From positions 229,878-293,877 of the forward strand of contig NZ_LN898219.1 in assembly GCF_001457815.1 (NCBI RefSeq): 64,000 bases of DNA, in the 5' to 3' direction. Shown piece after piece: positions 17,137-25,807 of the stretch (its first letter is position 1; each line of letters opens with the position of its first letter). Under the pieces are notes generated by a model. That model ran no database searches. It saw only the letters and a list, made by a program, of their open reading frames with translations, and was not told the DNA's origin. The DNA comes from Vitreoscilla massiliensis (lineage in GTDB: Bacteria > Pseudomonadota > Gammaproteobacteria > Burkholderiales > Neisseriaceae). The translations under genes and the position numbers were made by a program.

Positions 17137-18282
17137 TTACAAACCGAAAATCAAATGTTCAGAGAATTTTTGTCGCAACGGCAATGAGGTATTGAGCGCA
17201 CTCATCACCATGCCACGACTGGCTTGCAAGAGCGCACTCGGTTGGTCAAATACCGTTACCAAAGAATGGGTAAACGCGACGATGGATTTGGCATCGAGGC
17301 GGCGTGCACGCGCATAGTTGGCGCCCAAACTGCCGTTTCGGACTTGGGTAGGCTGGGCAAACGCTTGTGCCAAAGCCTGCGCATCGCGCACGCCCAAATT
17401 CAAACCTTGCGCCGCCACTGGGTGCATGGTTTGCGCGGCATTGCCGATGCAGACCACGCGGCCGGTGGTGACTTTTTGCAATTGTTTTAATACCAGTGGG
17501 AATTGTATCGGCGGGTCTACCGCCACCAATTCACCGGCGCGTGTGCCAAAAGCGGCCTGAAAGATTTGTTTGAACTCGGCAAACGGCAATTGCGCCAAAC
17601 GCTCGGCTTCTTCTGGCGAACGCGTCCAAATCAAGCGGTAATTGTCGCCATAAGGCAATAAGGCAAACGGCCCATCGTGGGCAAAACGCTCATATGCCAC
17701 CCCGTCTTGCGGGCGGTCGAAATGGGCGGTGGTGATGTAAGCGCGCTGTTGGTAATCGTATTGTTGCGGTGCCAATTCCGGCAATTGGGCGGTGAGTTGG
17801 CCGCCTTCGGCCAAGATTAGCCAATCGCAAGTGATTTGGCTGCCATCGGCCAGAGTCACTTGCGCCATATTGGACAGGGTAGAGACTTGTTCCACCGCCA
17901 TGCCCCAATGGCTGTGCACGTGTTGCGCATCCAAGGCATGCATGGCCGCTTGCATCAAGCGCGCATAATCGACCACTTGACCCATGAACGGCAGTTTCAA
18001 ATCGGTTTCAGACAATAAGGTGCGACCAAACGCGCCTTGTTGGGAAATGTGAACTTGGTGGATGGCGGTCATATGGGCGTGGCTTAAGTCCACGCCGGCC
18101 TGTTCAAACGCCACAACGCTGTTATACGACAAAGCCAGCGTGCGCTTGTCTTGCGGCGGCACGGCTTTGGGGCGGGCTTCCAAGAGCAAGACGCGGTGGC
18201 CTTGTTGGTGTAATTGCAAACTGAGCAACATGCCAACTGGCCCTGCGCCCACGATAATCACCGGTACATGCAGCGGTAACAT
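17137..18282 (-). CDS. ubiH: 2-octaprenyl-6-methoxyphenol hydroxylase-like
   Basis: A 381-residue FAD monooxygenase of ubiquinone synthesis. GAGPVG is at residues 12-17 and the second FAD motif reads GNAAQTMHPVAAQGLNLGVRD. The Asn and Gln in GNAAQT are the UbiH form, whereas the downstream paralogue has GDAAHT. It is the first gene of the pair and acts in ring hydroxylation on a membrane-associated Ubi complex. Ubiquinone made here would serve Dld and the bo3 oxidase elsewhere in the window. A near-DUS (GCGGCCTGAAA) lies inside. Confidence 0.88.
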   Translation of the reverse strand: MLPLHVPVIIVGAGPVGMLLSLQLHQQGHRVLLLEARPKAVPPQDKRTLALSYNSVVAFEQAGVDLSHAHMTAIHQVHISQQGAFGRTLLSETDLKLPFMGQVVDYARLMQAAMHALDAQHVHSHWGMAVEQVSTLSNMAQVTLADGSQITCDWLILAEGGQLTAQLPELAPQQYDYQQRAYITTAHFDRPQDGVAYERFAHDGPFALLPYGDNYRLIWTRSPEEAERLAQLPFAEFKQIFQAAFGTRAGELVAVDPPIQFPLVLKQLQKVTTGRVVCIGNAAQTMHPVAAQGLNLGVRDAQALAQAFAQPTQVRNGSLGANYARARRLDAKSIVAFTHSLVTVFDQPSALLQASRGMVMSALNTSLPLRQKFSEHLIFGL

Positions 18283-18358
18283 AAACCATCCTTTACTGTT
18301 TATGTGGGAATTGTACCTGATTTGGCGCGGCTAACGGAGGCTAAGCGTGAGAGTGGGT

Positions 18359-18808
18359 TTAAGCTTGGCTGGTGGAAATGAACAATAAGGCATTTTCACC
18401 GTCGGGATAACATTCAAAATCACAACGGTACAGCCGTTGCAATTGTGCTTCTTGTTCGTGCACGCCTTGCCACAAAGTCAACATGTCGGCGGGCAATTCC
18501 GATGCCGCTTCAAACTGGTAATAATTGAGTGCTGGGATTTTGAAACGGCGCATGTCTACCGGCAAAGGTGCATCGGCTTCGGTTTCCAAACCCAACCACA
18601 CACTGAATCCCTGGTTGCTAGAATGCTGATAATCGGTATAGAGTAGGTAGACAGTGTCGTCCACGCTGAAATCCAATTGTCCGGCAACATCGTCTTGATA
18701 AAAGCGTTTCCACAATTTGGCAATATCGGCCTTGGCTTGGTTGTTGTGCCAAGTGGTGTGGATGTGCAGTCCGGTCAATTCAAATGCTGGGCGTGTGGTG
18801 AATTTCAT
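18359..18808 (-). CDS. GyrI-like effector-binding domain protein
   Basis: A 149-residue stand-alone protein resembling the GyrI / AraC effector-binding fold. Typical features are the early tryptophans and KLWKRF segment (residues 20-36), a YLLYTDY strand, an acidic LGLETEADAPLP stretch, a YYQFEA strand and a C-terminal FECYPDGENALLFIS strand. Such proteins bind small hydrophobic or cationic molecules, and some hydrolyse cyclopropanoids. It lies about 75 bp downstream of the ubiH start, in the same direction. No DNA-binding domain is present. Confidence 0.7.
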   Translation of the reverse strand: MKFTTRPAFELTGLHIHTTWHNNQAKADIAKLWKRFYQDDVAGQLDFSVDDTVYLLYTDYQHSSNQGFSVWLGLETEADAPLPVDMRRFKIPALNYYQFEAASELPADMLTLWQGVHEQEAQLQRLYRCDFECYPDGENALLFISTSQA

Positions 18809-18926
18809 GTGCAGGCTTCCTGTGCGAGCAAGTCATTCTGTGTGCATACGAGGGTGGCAAGAGGCCACAAGTTCAAAGCGTTTATTGTAAAATTTAACCA
18901 TCATTCATATCGGTACAGTGGCAAAC

Positions 18927-19598
18927 ATGCAAACAAATGTTTTAACTTGGCAAGATACTTTGGCGCTGGAAAAGCAACAGCCCTATTTTCAAGAATTGGT
19001 GAGCAAAGTCAACCATGAACGCGCCGATGGCAAAACCATCTACCCACCGAATGCGGAGGTTTTTCATGCGTTTGTGGCCACAGATTTGGCCAATATCAAA
19101 GTGGTGATTTTAGGACAAGACCCGTATCACGGCCCCGAACAAGCACATGGTTTGGCATTTTCGGTGCGCAAAGGCGTGAAAATACCGCCATCGTTGCGCA
19201 ATATGTACAAGGAATTGAGCACCGATATTGACGGTTTTCAAATTCCAGAACATGGTGATTTGAACCATTGGGCCGAGCAAGGGGTGTTGCTTTTGAACAC
19301 GGTCTTGACTGTAGAAGCTGGACAAGCGCATTCGCATGCCAAATGGGGCTGGGAACGATTCACCGACAAGGTGGTCGATGTCATCAACCAATACCAGCAG
19401 CAAGTGGTGTTTATGTTGTGGGGCAGCCATGCCCAGAAAAAAGGCGCGATGATAGACCGGTCGCGCCATTTGGTTTTAGAAAGCGTGCACCCATCGCCAT
19501 TGTCGGCACACCGTGGATTTTTCGGTTGTCGCCACTTTTCGCAAGCCAATCAATACTTAATCCAAACAGGTCAAGCGCCAATCGATTGGCAAGTTTAA
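18927..19598 (+). CDS. ung: Uracil-DNA glycosylase, family 1
   Basis: A 223-residue base-excision repair enzyme that removes uracil from DNA. The catalytic GQDPYHG motif is near residue 62, VLLLNTVLTV near 120, and HPSPLSAHRGFFGCRHF near 185 supplies the DNA-intercalating loop and catalytic His. The length is typical. The ATG at 18927 gives a start like other Ung proteins; a GTG at 18918 is in frame and possible. An inverted DUS pair directly follows the stop codon. Confidence 0.96.
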   Translation: MQTNVLTWQDTLALEKQQPYFQELVSKVNHERADGKTIYPPNAEVFHAFVATDLANIKVVILGQDPYHGPEQAHGLAFSVRKGVKIPPSLRNMYKELSTDIDGFQIPEHGDLNHWAEQGVLLLNTVLTVEAGQAHSHAKWGWERFTDKVVDVINQYQQQVVFMLWGSHAQKKGAMIDRSRHLVLESVHPSPLSAHRGFFGCRHFSQANQYLIQTGQAPIDWQV

Positions 19599-19603
19599 TC
19601 CAT

Positions 19604-19632
19604 GCGGCCTGTAAGGCTTACAGGCCGCTTTT
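19604..19632. terminator. Inverted DUS pair with T-run
   Basis: Exact DUS at 19604-19614 and 19618-19628 with a 3-bp loop and a short T-run, starting 6 bp after the ung stop. It acts as the ung terminator while the next gene starts at 19648. Confidence 0.75.
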
Positions 19633-19647
19633 GAAACGGAACGAACC

Positions 19648-21336
19648 ATGAGTACAGCTTCTTCTACGCCTAGACAAAACCACCGTTGGTTGGGCAAACC
19701 TTCGCTTTCCAGTGCCATCCGTTTTGGGGTGTGGATTGTGTCGATTGTGTATGTGGTTTTGTATCTGATACACAGCGGCTTATTGGATTTTTTCTTGAGC
19801 GAAGGCACGCAAAACGTGGTGTTTGTCATCGCCTTGCTCGCCGCCTTGCTTGGTGCTTACGATGTGAAGCAGAGCAAACACAGCGTGTTGCGCAATTATC
19901 CGGTCATCGGCCATTTTCGCTGGTTGTTTGAAGGCATACGCCCCGAAATCCGCCAGTATTTGATTGAAGCCGACGATGAGGCCTTGCCATTCACGCGTTC
20001 ACAACGCTCGCTGGTGTATCAGCGTTCTAAATCAGTCAGTGCGGACAAGCCGTTTGGCACCATTGTCGATGTCTACCAAACCGGTTATGAATTTATGGTG
20101 CATTCGATTACTCCGGCCAAACACCCGAATCCCGACGACTTCCGCATTCAAATTGGCAATGAACAATGCACACAGCCGTATTCAGCGTCGGTATTCAATA
20201 TTTCGGCCATGAGTTTTGGCAGCTTGAGCGCCAATGCGATTTTGGCCTTGAATAAAGGCGCAGCACGCGGGCGCTTCTACCACGATACTGGTGAGGGCAG
20301 CATCAGTCCGTATCACTTACAAGGTGGCGGTGACTTGGTGTGGGAGTTGGGCAGTGGTTATTTTGGTTGTCGCACTGATACCGGCGAATTCGACCCTGAA
20401 AAATTCGCCAAACAAGCGGTGTTGCCGAATGTGAAAATGATTGAAATCAAAATGAGCCAAGGCGCGAAGCCTGGCCATGGCGGCATTTTACCTAAGGAAA
20501 AAATCACCGAGCAAATCGCGCAAGTGCGTGGGGTGCCACGCGACCGCGATTGTGTGTCGCCGGCTGCGCATTCTGCGTTCAGCACACCATTGGAAATGAT
20601 GGCGTTTATCCGCCAATTGCGTGAATTGTCAGGTGGCAAGCCGGTGGGCTTTAAGCTGTGTATCGGCCAGCCGTGGGAATTTATGGGCATTGTCAAAGCG
20701 ATGTTGCAAACCGATACGTATCCCGATTACATCGTGGTCGATGGCGCCGAAGGCGGTACGGGCGCAGCACCGATTGAGTTTACCGACCATTTGGGCACGC
20801 CGCTGCGCGAAGGTTTGCTGTTTGTGCACAACACTTTGGTCGGTGCGGGCATACGCGATAAGGTCAAAGTTGGCGCCAGTGGCAAAATCGTATCGGCTTT
20901 TGACATTGCCCGTACCGTGGCCTTGGGCGCGGACTGGGTCAACTCCGCCCGTGGCTTTATGTTTGCCTTGGGCTGCATCCAGTCGCAAAGTTGCCACACC
21001 AACCGCTGCCCAACTGGCGTGGCCACTCAAGACGAAAACCGTCAAAAAGCCTTGGTGGTCGGCGATAAATCTGAGCGGGTATTTCACTTTCACCACAATA
21101 CCTTAAAGGCCTTGGCTGACATGATTGCAGCGGCGGGTTTAACCCATCCTGAGCAAATTCATCCTGAGCATTTGGTGGTGCGAATTTCCGAGATTGAGAT
21201 TAAAAATTACCGACAAATGCATTATTATATGCGACCATCGGAGCTGCTATCGGGACAAACCAAAAGTCCTTTTTATGCGCGTATGTGGGAATTGGCCAGT
21301 GCTGAGTCTTTTCAAGCCCAGCCACATGCCCATTAA
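19648..21336 (+). CDS. FMN-binding glutamate-synthase-family protein, membrane-anchored
   Basis: A 562-residue protein. Two hydrophobic segments (about residues 25-47 and 50-67) anchor it to the inner membrane, and the rest is a glutamate synthase central/FMN TIM-barrel domain. Recognisable motifs are NISAMSFGSLSANAI, GEGSISPYH, IEIKMSQGAKPGHGG, DGAEGGTGAAP, and a cysteine cluster CIQSQSCHTNRCPTGVAT that would hold an iron-sulphur centre. It lacks the amidotransferase domain of GltB, so it does not make glutamate by the normal route. Related proteins (YerD type, archaeal GltB-like) have no firm function. The gene is single, between ung and a glycosyltransferase-like gene. Confidence 0.88.
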   Translation: MSTASSTPRQNHRWLGKPSLSSAIRFGVWIVSIVYVVLYLIHSGLLDFFLSEGTQNVVFVIALLAALLGAYDVKQSKHSVLRNYPVIGHFRWLFEGIRPEIRQYLIEADDEALPFTRSQRSLVYQRSKSVSADKPFGTIVDVYQTGYEFMVHSITPAKHPNPDDFRIQIGNEQCTQPYSASVFNISAMSFGSLSANAILALNKGAARGRFYHDTGEGSISPYHLQGGGDLVWELGSGYFGCRTDTGEFDPEKFAKQAVLPNVKMIEIKMSQGAKPGHGGILPKEKITEQIAQVRGVPRDRDCVSPAAHSAFSTPLEMMAFIRQLRELSGGKPVGFKLCIGQPWEFMGIVKAMLQTDTYPDYIVVDGAEGGTGAAPIEFTDHLGTPLREGLLFVHNTLVGAGIRDKVKVGASGKIVSAFDIARTVALGADWVNSARGFMFALGCIQSQSCHTNRCPTGVATQDENRQKALVVGDKSERVFHFHHNTLKALADMIAAAGLTHPEQIHPEHLVVRISEIEIKNYRQMHYYMRPSELLSGQTKSPFYARMWELASAESFQAQPHAH

Positions 21337-21381
21337 TACCAATACCATACCATCAAGAGAAGAAAGCAAGGAAAACGGTTT

Positions 21382-22245
21382 ATGCTCACCAATGAACAAT
21401 TGCGCGGAATTTATCCTTTAATAGTGACCCCCAGCCACGATGGCAAATTTTTCTACAATTACACTTTGTCTTTATTGAATTTGCAAAACGTGGCCATGCA
21501 ATTGGGCATGCCGATACAATTTTTATTGCAACAAGGCGAGAGTTTGGTGACGCGTGCGCGCAATAATTGCGTGGCACAATTCTTGGAAAACCCTGAATGG
21601 ACGCATTTGTTTTGGGTGGATTCGGACATTGGTTTTACCCCAGATGCGGCACTGCGTTTGTTGCGTGCCGATTACGATATTGCCGCCGGTGTGTATCCAT
21701 TGAAATACGAAGCGTGGCCTGAGCAAGGTTTGCCACAAGGCATGACCAAGCAAGTGTTCCAAGCCTTGTACCAACGCTATACCGTCAACGGTCGTGCGCC
21801 TGCTGATGCAACCGAATTCACCGTGCACATTCAAGAAGACGGTTTCATCGAAATGAGTGAAGCGCCTACTGGCTTTATGGTGATTAAGCGCCATGTGTTT
21901 GAACAAATGATGCAACACTATCCGGAATTGGCTTACAAATCAGACAGCATCGGTTACGCCAACAAAGGTTTGCATTACCGCTTCTTCGATGTGATGGTCG
22001 ACCCTGAAACCAACCGCTATTTGTCAGAAGACTATGGTTTCTGCCGTTTGTGGGAAGGCATGGGCAATAAGATTTACATTGATGCCTTGTCACAACTGAC
22101 CCACCAAGGCACCAAAGTATACGAAGGCAATTACGCCGAGTCATTGCTCACCAACGTCAGCAATGCCGTGCCATGCAAAGAAGGCATCCAAATGAAGTTG
22201 ACCGGTGTCGACAATTTGATGAAATTGTTGCAACCGCAAGGCTAA
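21382..22245 (+). CDS. GT-A-fold glycosyltransferase-like protein
   Basis: A 287-residue soluble protein resembling GT2/ANP1-type glycosyltransferases. Near the N-terminus is a VTRARNNCV segment (residues about 56-64), followed by the metal-binding D-x-D in HLFWVDSDIGF (about residues 73-83). An acidic SEDYGFCRLW motif near residue 215 is typical of catalytic-loop regions. No membrane segment is present. It probably transfers a sugar to a surface glycan or protein, but the donor and acceptor are unknown. It starts 45 bp after the flavoprotein gene and may be co-transcribed. Confidence 0.7.
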   Translation: MLTNEQLRGIYPLIVTPSHDGKFFYNYTLSLLNLQNVAMQLGMPIQFLLQQGESLVTRARNNCVAQFLENPEWTHLFWVDSDIGFTPDAALRLLRADYDIAAGVYPLKYEAWPEQGLPQGMTKQVFQALYQRYTVNGRAPADATEFTVHIQEDGFIEMSEAPTGFMVIKRHVFEQMMQHYPELAYKSDSIGYANKGLHYRFFDVMVDPETNRYLSEDYGFCRLWEGMGNKIYIDALSQLTHQGTKVYEGNYAESLLTNVSNAVPCKEGIQMKLTGVDNLMKLLQPQG

Positions 22246-22256
22246 ACCAACTCGGT

Positions 22257-22721
22257 TTAAAACATGGCGTCGGCATCGTCTTGCTGACGCCATTGTTGTA
22301 TCGCATCGTGGATGGTGCCCATGTCAAAGCCGCGGTAAGCCAAAAAACGCATGTATTTGAGCTTACAGGCCGCATCGTCTTGGTAAACCTTGAATTTCTT
22401 GGCCAAGACTTCTACTGCGGTGTGCAATTGCGCTTCACGCGAGGGCAGCGCATCTTGAAACAGTTCCGCGTCCACGCCTTTTTGCTGCAATTCTTGTTGC
22501 AAACGCCGATTGCCCAAACGCTGCGCCTTGCTGTGTATCAACACTTCGGCATAGCGCTCGTCTGATTGCCAACCGCGCTCAACCAAATCGTCCAATAAGG
22601 CTGCAATTTCGGCCTCATCGTCGCTGTATTTGGCCAGCTTCTGCGCCAATTGCAAACGGCTGTATTCGCCGCGACTGAGCAAATCCAGCGCGCGTGCGCG
22701 CAGGCTTTTCTCAGCTTTCAC
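22257..22721 (-). CDS. recX: RecA regulatory protein RecX
   Basis: A 154-residue modulator of RecA filaments. The helix-rich repeats are visible: LRARALDLLSRGEYSRLQLAQKL, LVERGWQSDERYAEVLI, RLGNRRLQQELQQKGV and a C-terminal KYMRFLAYRGFDMGTIHDAI. The length is typical for beta/gamma-proteobacterial RecX. Its first 11 bases overlap the end of gph, so the two are translationally coupled; recA is not nearby. One DUS is embedded at 22363-22373. Confidence 0.92.
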   Translation of the reverse strand: MKAEKSLRARALDLLSRGEYSRLQLAQKLAKYSDDEAEIAALLDDLVERGWQSDERYAEVLIHSKAQRLGNRRLQQELQQKGVDAELFQDALPSREAQLHTAVEVLAKKFKVYQDDAACKLKYMRFLAYRGFDMGTIHDAIQQWRQQDDADAMF

Positions 22722-23439
22722 GCGCTTGCGCCATTTGTGCGTCTTGCGCCGCAGGGTATAACTGGGTCAACGACTGTATCACCGCATCGGCACGGGTATT
22801 CGGGTCTTGCGCCAAATCGTCCATGTTTTCATAGCCGTAATTGACACCGATGGCATACGCACCGGCGGCTTTGGCCGCCAAAATATCGTTGTGCGAATCG
22901 CCGACCATCGCTAATTGCTTGGGCTCAATGTTCAACACCTCGCACACATGTTGCAAAGGCAAGGCCGACGGTTTTTTCTCAGGCAAAGTATCGCCGCCGA
23001 TGACCAAACTGAATTCATCCAACATGCCCAAATCCGCCAGCAGCTTGATGGCAAAGCGTTCGGCCTTGTTGGTCACCACCACCACCGGGTAACCGAGTGA
23101 TTTCAACAATTGCACGCCATCGACCACGCCCGCATACGGGCTGGAATAATCGGCGATGTGTTCGTGGTAATACTGGGTAAAAAAGGCAAAGCCTTGTTGC
23201 CACAAAGCATCATCGGCCAAGGCTTCGTGGTCGTTGGTGAGCGCACGGTGCACCAAACGCCCCATGCCATCGCCAACAAAGCTTTTTAAGGTGTCCAAAG
23301 GCAAATCGTCCATGCCCAAAGCCTCACGCATGGCGTTGGCGGCCAAAGCCAAGTCCTTAATCGAATCGACCAAAGTGCCATCCAAATCAAAGGCAAAAGC
23401 CTGAATGTGGTTTAATTGCAATGCGTTATTCATATCCAT
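22711..23439 (-). CDS. gph: Phosphoglycolate phosphatase
   Basis: A 242-residue HAD-superfamily phosphatase that recycles 2-phosphoglycolate formed during DNA repair. The nucleophile motif DLDGTLVDS is near residue 18, the VVTNKAERFAIK motif II/III region near 115, and MVGDSHNDILAAKAAG near 175. The ATG at 23439 is chosen because homology begins just after it; an alternative ATG is at 23433. The DUS at 23442-23452 sits directly before the start, and its AGG may serve as the Shine-Dalgarno. A good minus-strand -10 (TATAAT, complement of 23467-23472) lies just upstream. Confidence 0.92.
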   Translation of the reverse strand: MDMNNALQLNHIQAFAFDLDGTLVDSIKDLALAANAMREALGMDDLPLDTLKSFVGDGMGRLVHRALTNDHEALADDALWQQGFAFFTQYYHEHIADYSSPYAGVVDGVQLLKSLGYPVVVVTNKAERFAIKLLADLGMLDEFSLVIGGDTLPEKKPSALPLQHVCEVLNIEPKQLAMVGDSHNDILAAKAAGAYAIGVNYGYENMDDLAQDPNTRADAVIQSLTQLYPAAQDAQMAQARES

Positions 23440-23519
23440 GTGCGGCCTGTAAAAGTTTAGGGGGCAATTATACGGCCTTATACCAATAGGCGCGAATCTT
23501 GCACCTTTAACAGCACAAA

Positions 23520-23549
23520 CTGACAAAATATTGGGACGCATTGAATAAT
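23520..23549 (+). promoter_or_regulatory. Possible promoter of the SH3-like gene pair
   Basis: A CTGACA -35 (23520-23525), an 18-bp spacer and an AATAAT -10 (23544-23549) lie about 40 bp before the first small secreted-protein gene. The match is fair, not strong. Confidence 0.4.
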
Positions 23550-23588
23550 GCGGCCATGGTCTGAAACCGAAACAGGTAGGAGAGCGAA

Positions 23589-23900
23589 ATGAAATCACAC
23601 ACAGCAGCATGGTATTTGGGTTTGGGTATCTTGGGTGTCAGCTCACTGGTTTGGGCCGATAGGGTACCGAGCATGGAGCCACCATCACGAGAATTAATCA
23701 GCACCTCACAATTGTTGTCACCACCGACCAACATCAGGGCAACGCCGAACGGCCGTATTTTGTGCGTGGCCAAAAAGACCGGCAGCATCAAGATTTACGG
23801 TGAAACCGGCGTTTATGACGACAATGGCCAATGGTATTACACCAATTATTGCGGTCGCATGGGCGTGATACACAGCTCACAATTCATCAGTCCAGGTTAA
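23589..23900 (+). CDS. Small secreted SH3-like protein 1
   Basis: A 103-residue exported protein. It has a Sec signal peptide (residues 1-23, WYLGLGILGVSSLVWA) and a linker, then a compact beta-rich domain (about 45-103): TNIRATPNGRILCV, IKIYGETGVYDDNGQWYYTNYCG and a final GVIHSSQF. This is the bacterial SH3-like pattern, with two cysteines that could form a disulphide in the periplasm. AGGAG precedes the ATG. It is about 60 percent identical by eye in this domain to the next gene. The role is unknown; SH3-like periplasmic proteins bind peptidoglycan or act as inhibitors. Confidence 0.72.
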   Translation: MKSHTAAWYLGLGILGVSSLVWADRVPSMEPPSRELISTSQLLSPPTNIRATPNGRILCVAKKTGSIKIYGETGVYDDNGQWYYTNYCGRMGVIHSSQFISPG

Positions 23901-23983
23901 GCCACAATGAATGCAACTTGGCCGTTGTGCCATCTAATCGCGTATTCACAGTGTCATCCTCATCGAGAACAAGGAGTGTTCAG

Positions 23984-24289
23984 ATGCAAAGCTTAAAAAC
24001 CATACTGACTTTGACTGTGCTGGCCGTAGTGGCCGCGCCCATTGCTCAGGCTGCCCCGCGCGGTGTCAACAATCCTGACCGTGTCGGCTTGACCGGCTGG
24101 GTACCGACCCCGCCCACCAATATCCGCGCCCAGCCCAATGGCAAAATCCAATGCGTGGTGCGCCGCGAAGGCCGCATCAAGCTCTATGGCTCTACCGGCA
24201 TAGAAGACCACAACGGTGAATGGTTTTACACCGATTATTGCGGCAAAATGGGCATGATCCATTCGACGCAGTTTGTGATACCGGATTGA
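23984..24289 (+). CDS. Small secreted SH3-like protein 2
   Basis: A 101-residue paralogue of the preceding gene with its own signal peptide (residues 1-23, LTLTVLAVVAAPIAQA) and the same domain: TNIRAQPNGKIQCVV, IKLYGSTGIEDHNGEWFYTDYCGKMG and IHSTQF. The start is fixed by AAGGAG at 23971. The 83-bp gap to the first copy and the shared architecture indicate tandem duplication. The linkers differ while the SH3 core is conserved, so both copies appear to be under selection. A DUS terminator follows. Confidence 0.75.
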   Translation: MQSLKTILTLTVLAVVAAPIAQAAPRGVNNPDRVGLTGWVPTPPTNIRAQPNGKIQCVVRREGRIKLYGSTGIEDHNGEWFYTDYCGKMGMIHSTQFVIPD

Positions 24290-24304
24290 GTGAATACCGA
24301 TGTT

Positions 24305-24338
24305 TAAGCGGCCTGTAAATGTTTACAGGCCGCTTTTT
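24305..24338. terminator. Inverted DUS pair with T-run
   Basis: Exact DUS at 24308-24318 and 24323-24333, 4-bp loop, followed by TTTTT. It ends the SH3-like gene pair. Confidence 0.75.
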
Positions 24339-24409
24339 GTGGGTATTGATGGCTGTGTTAGTCGGTGATTGTTGATGGGGCCATGTCAGTGATGCTGAGA
24401 TGAGTGTGT

Positions 24410-25102
24410 TTATTTGAATGTGTATTGCAACTTGGCATCGAATGCTTGCATTTGTTCAGGTTCCACTTCATACACATACAGCTTAGCGTCCAAGCGGTAA
24501 CGAATTTTGATGATGTCAGCACGCGGGGCATTCACACACTCTTGCCCAGTACGAGGGTCTTTATTGGCCGCGTTATTGGTCAACCATTGTCTTTGTATTT
24601 CTATGGACTTGGTTTTTTTGAACAAACTGGAAAAATTACCTCCGATAGTAACCAATAAATATTCGATTTGTGGCCAATCCTGCTCGCTTACTAAGTTTTT
24701 AGATGGCGCTGGTTTCTTGGTTTTGGCGTCGATAAAAAAAGGATGCAATTCGTTGGAGCTCCCATAAATCCAATAACAGTAATTGTTGCTGTCGGTCACA
24801 AATAAATAAGGTGTCGAATTGGCCGTACCACCATATCTCACCATTCTCACGGTTTTAAAGCCCGTACTTTCCACTTGAAATGGCGTCGGACTGGGCGCTC
24901 TAATGGGATTCATTAATTGAGATGAGTATTCTGGAGCATTGCTAAAAGTCGTAATAGGGTAGCTGCTTTCATCTGGAAAAAACCACAAATACAGATTCAA
25001 AAACAGCGCAAACCCCAAAATCAAGGCCAGAAAGATGAATGGCGAGGCCACCAGCAACATGCATCCCCAAGGCGTGCGTTCATTTTTGGGCTGTGTGGAC
25101 AT
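24410..25102 (-). CDS. Membrane-anchored protein of unknown function, 230 aa
   Basis: It has a short cytoplasmic N-terminus (MSTQPKNERTPWG), one long hydrophobic segment (residues 14-42, MLLVASPFIFLALILGFALFLNLYLWFF) and about 190 outside residues. That domain is mixed alpha/beta with no motif I recognise (YLFVTDSNNYCYWIYG; IKIRYRLDAKLYVYEVEP). The ATG at 25102 has AGGAAAG upstream; the frame is open further but lacks another good start. It is a single gene between DUS stems. The base composition is lower in GC than its neighbours, which may indicate acquisition. Confidence 0.7.
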   Translation of the reverse strand: MSTQPKNERTPWGCMLLVASPFIFLALILGFALFLNLYLWFFPDESSYPITTFSNAPEYSSQLMNPIRAPSPTPFQVESTGFKTVRMVRYGGTANSTPYLFVTDSNNYCYWIYGSSNELHPFFIDAKTKKPAPSKNLVSEQDWPQIEYLLVTIGGNFSSLFKKTKSIEIQRQWLTNNAANKDPRTGQECVNAPRADIIKIRYRLDAKLYVYEVEPEQMQAFDAKLQYTFK

Positions 25103-25203
25103 GGCTTTCCTGTTGGTTGGTGATGGTTCATGGTAGCAGCTTAGGTCGCTGTCATTGAAGCATTGTAGCCATCCATGCATCAAGTCGGCTTGATGAAAGT
25201 AAT

Positions 25204-25235
25204 AAAGCGGCCTGTAAAAGTTTACAGGCCGCTTG
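25204..25235. terminator. Inverted DUS pair
   Basis: Exact DUS at 25207-25217 and 25222-25232 with a 4-bp loop. It lies upstream of the SUKH-like gene and of the start of the minus-strand membrane-protein gene, so it is not clearly behind any gene. It may be an uptake element only. Confidence 0.5.
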
Positions 25236-25298
25236 TGTTGGCAGCTTATCTGTTGTTTGATGCTGCTTATCCAAACAGATTCTATGGAGAACGTGGAA

Positions 25299-25781
25299 AT
25301 GGCAAACAGACACGCAGCCTTGCAACAACTACACGCTGAATTGGGATTTGAACTGCCGGTCAGACTGCAATCTATTTTGTTGGCATTTGAACAGCAATAT
25401 GCGGGAGTGTTGGCCAATGGCCAAGAAGTGAGTTTTGATGCTTTGAGCCAGTTGTTGCAGCCGTTTGTGCGGCCATATGCCTATCATCAACGCTTGCAGA
25501 AATTTTTTGCAGACGCCGCACACAAATATCCATCAGGGCAGGTGTACCGTCGCGATACCGATGCTTTGGTGGATACGGTTGGGTTTGCACGCACCATAGC
25601 CTTCGGCAGCGGTGATGATGGTGTGCGCTGGTTTTGGAATGCGGCAGATGGGGCAGTGTGGGATTATTATTTGGATGATGGCTCTGTGGGGTGGGTGGCA
25701 GAGAGTTTTGACGACTGGATGAGTGGTTTTCAGCTCCACATACAAGACGATTGGAATGTGTTTTTAGAGGATAATGCCTGA
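25299..25781 (+). CDS. SMI1/KNR4 (SUKH)-like protein
   Basis: A 160-residue soluble protein. Its C-terminal part resembles the SUKH fold: VGFARTIAFGSGDDGVRWFWN, then VWDYYLDDGSVGWVAESFDDWMSGF, which matches the usual G-D-G-x-x-x-W/Y pattern followed by a SF-x-x-W/F-helix. SUKH proteins often serve as immunity proteins to nuclease or deaminase toxins, but many are housekeeping. The ATG at 25299 has GGAGAACGTGG upstream; an in-frame ATG at 25284 has none. No toxin gene is adjacent, so an immunity role is speculative. Confidence 0.6.
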   Translation: MANRHAALQQLHAELGFELPVRLQSILLAFEQQYAGVLANGQEVSFDALSQLLQPFVRPYAYHQRLQKFFADAAHKYPSGQVYRRDTDALVDTVGFARTIAFGSGDDGVRWFWNAADGAVWDYYLDDGSVGWVAESFDDWMSGFQLHIQDDWNVFLEDNA

Positions 25782-25807
25782 CATTTGCAAGTGTTTGTGG
25801 TCGATAA

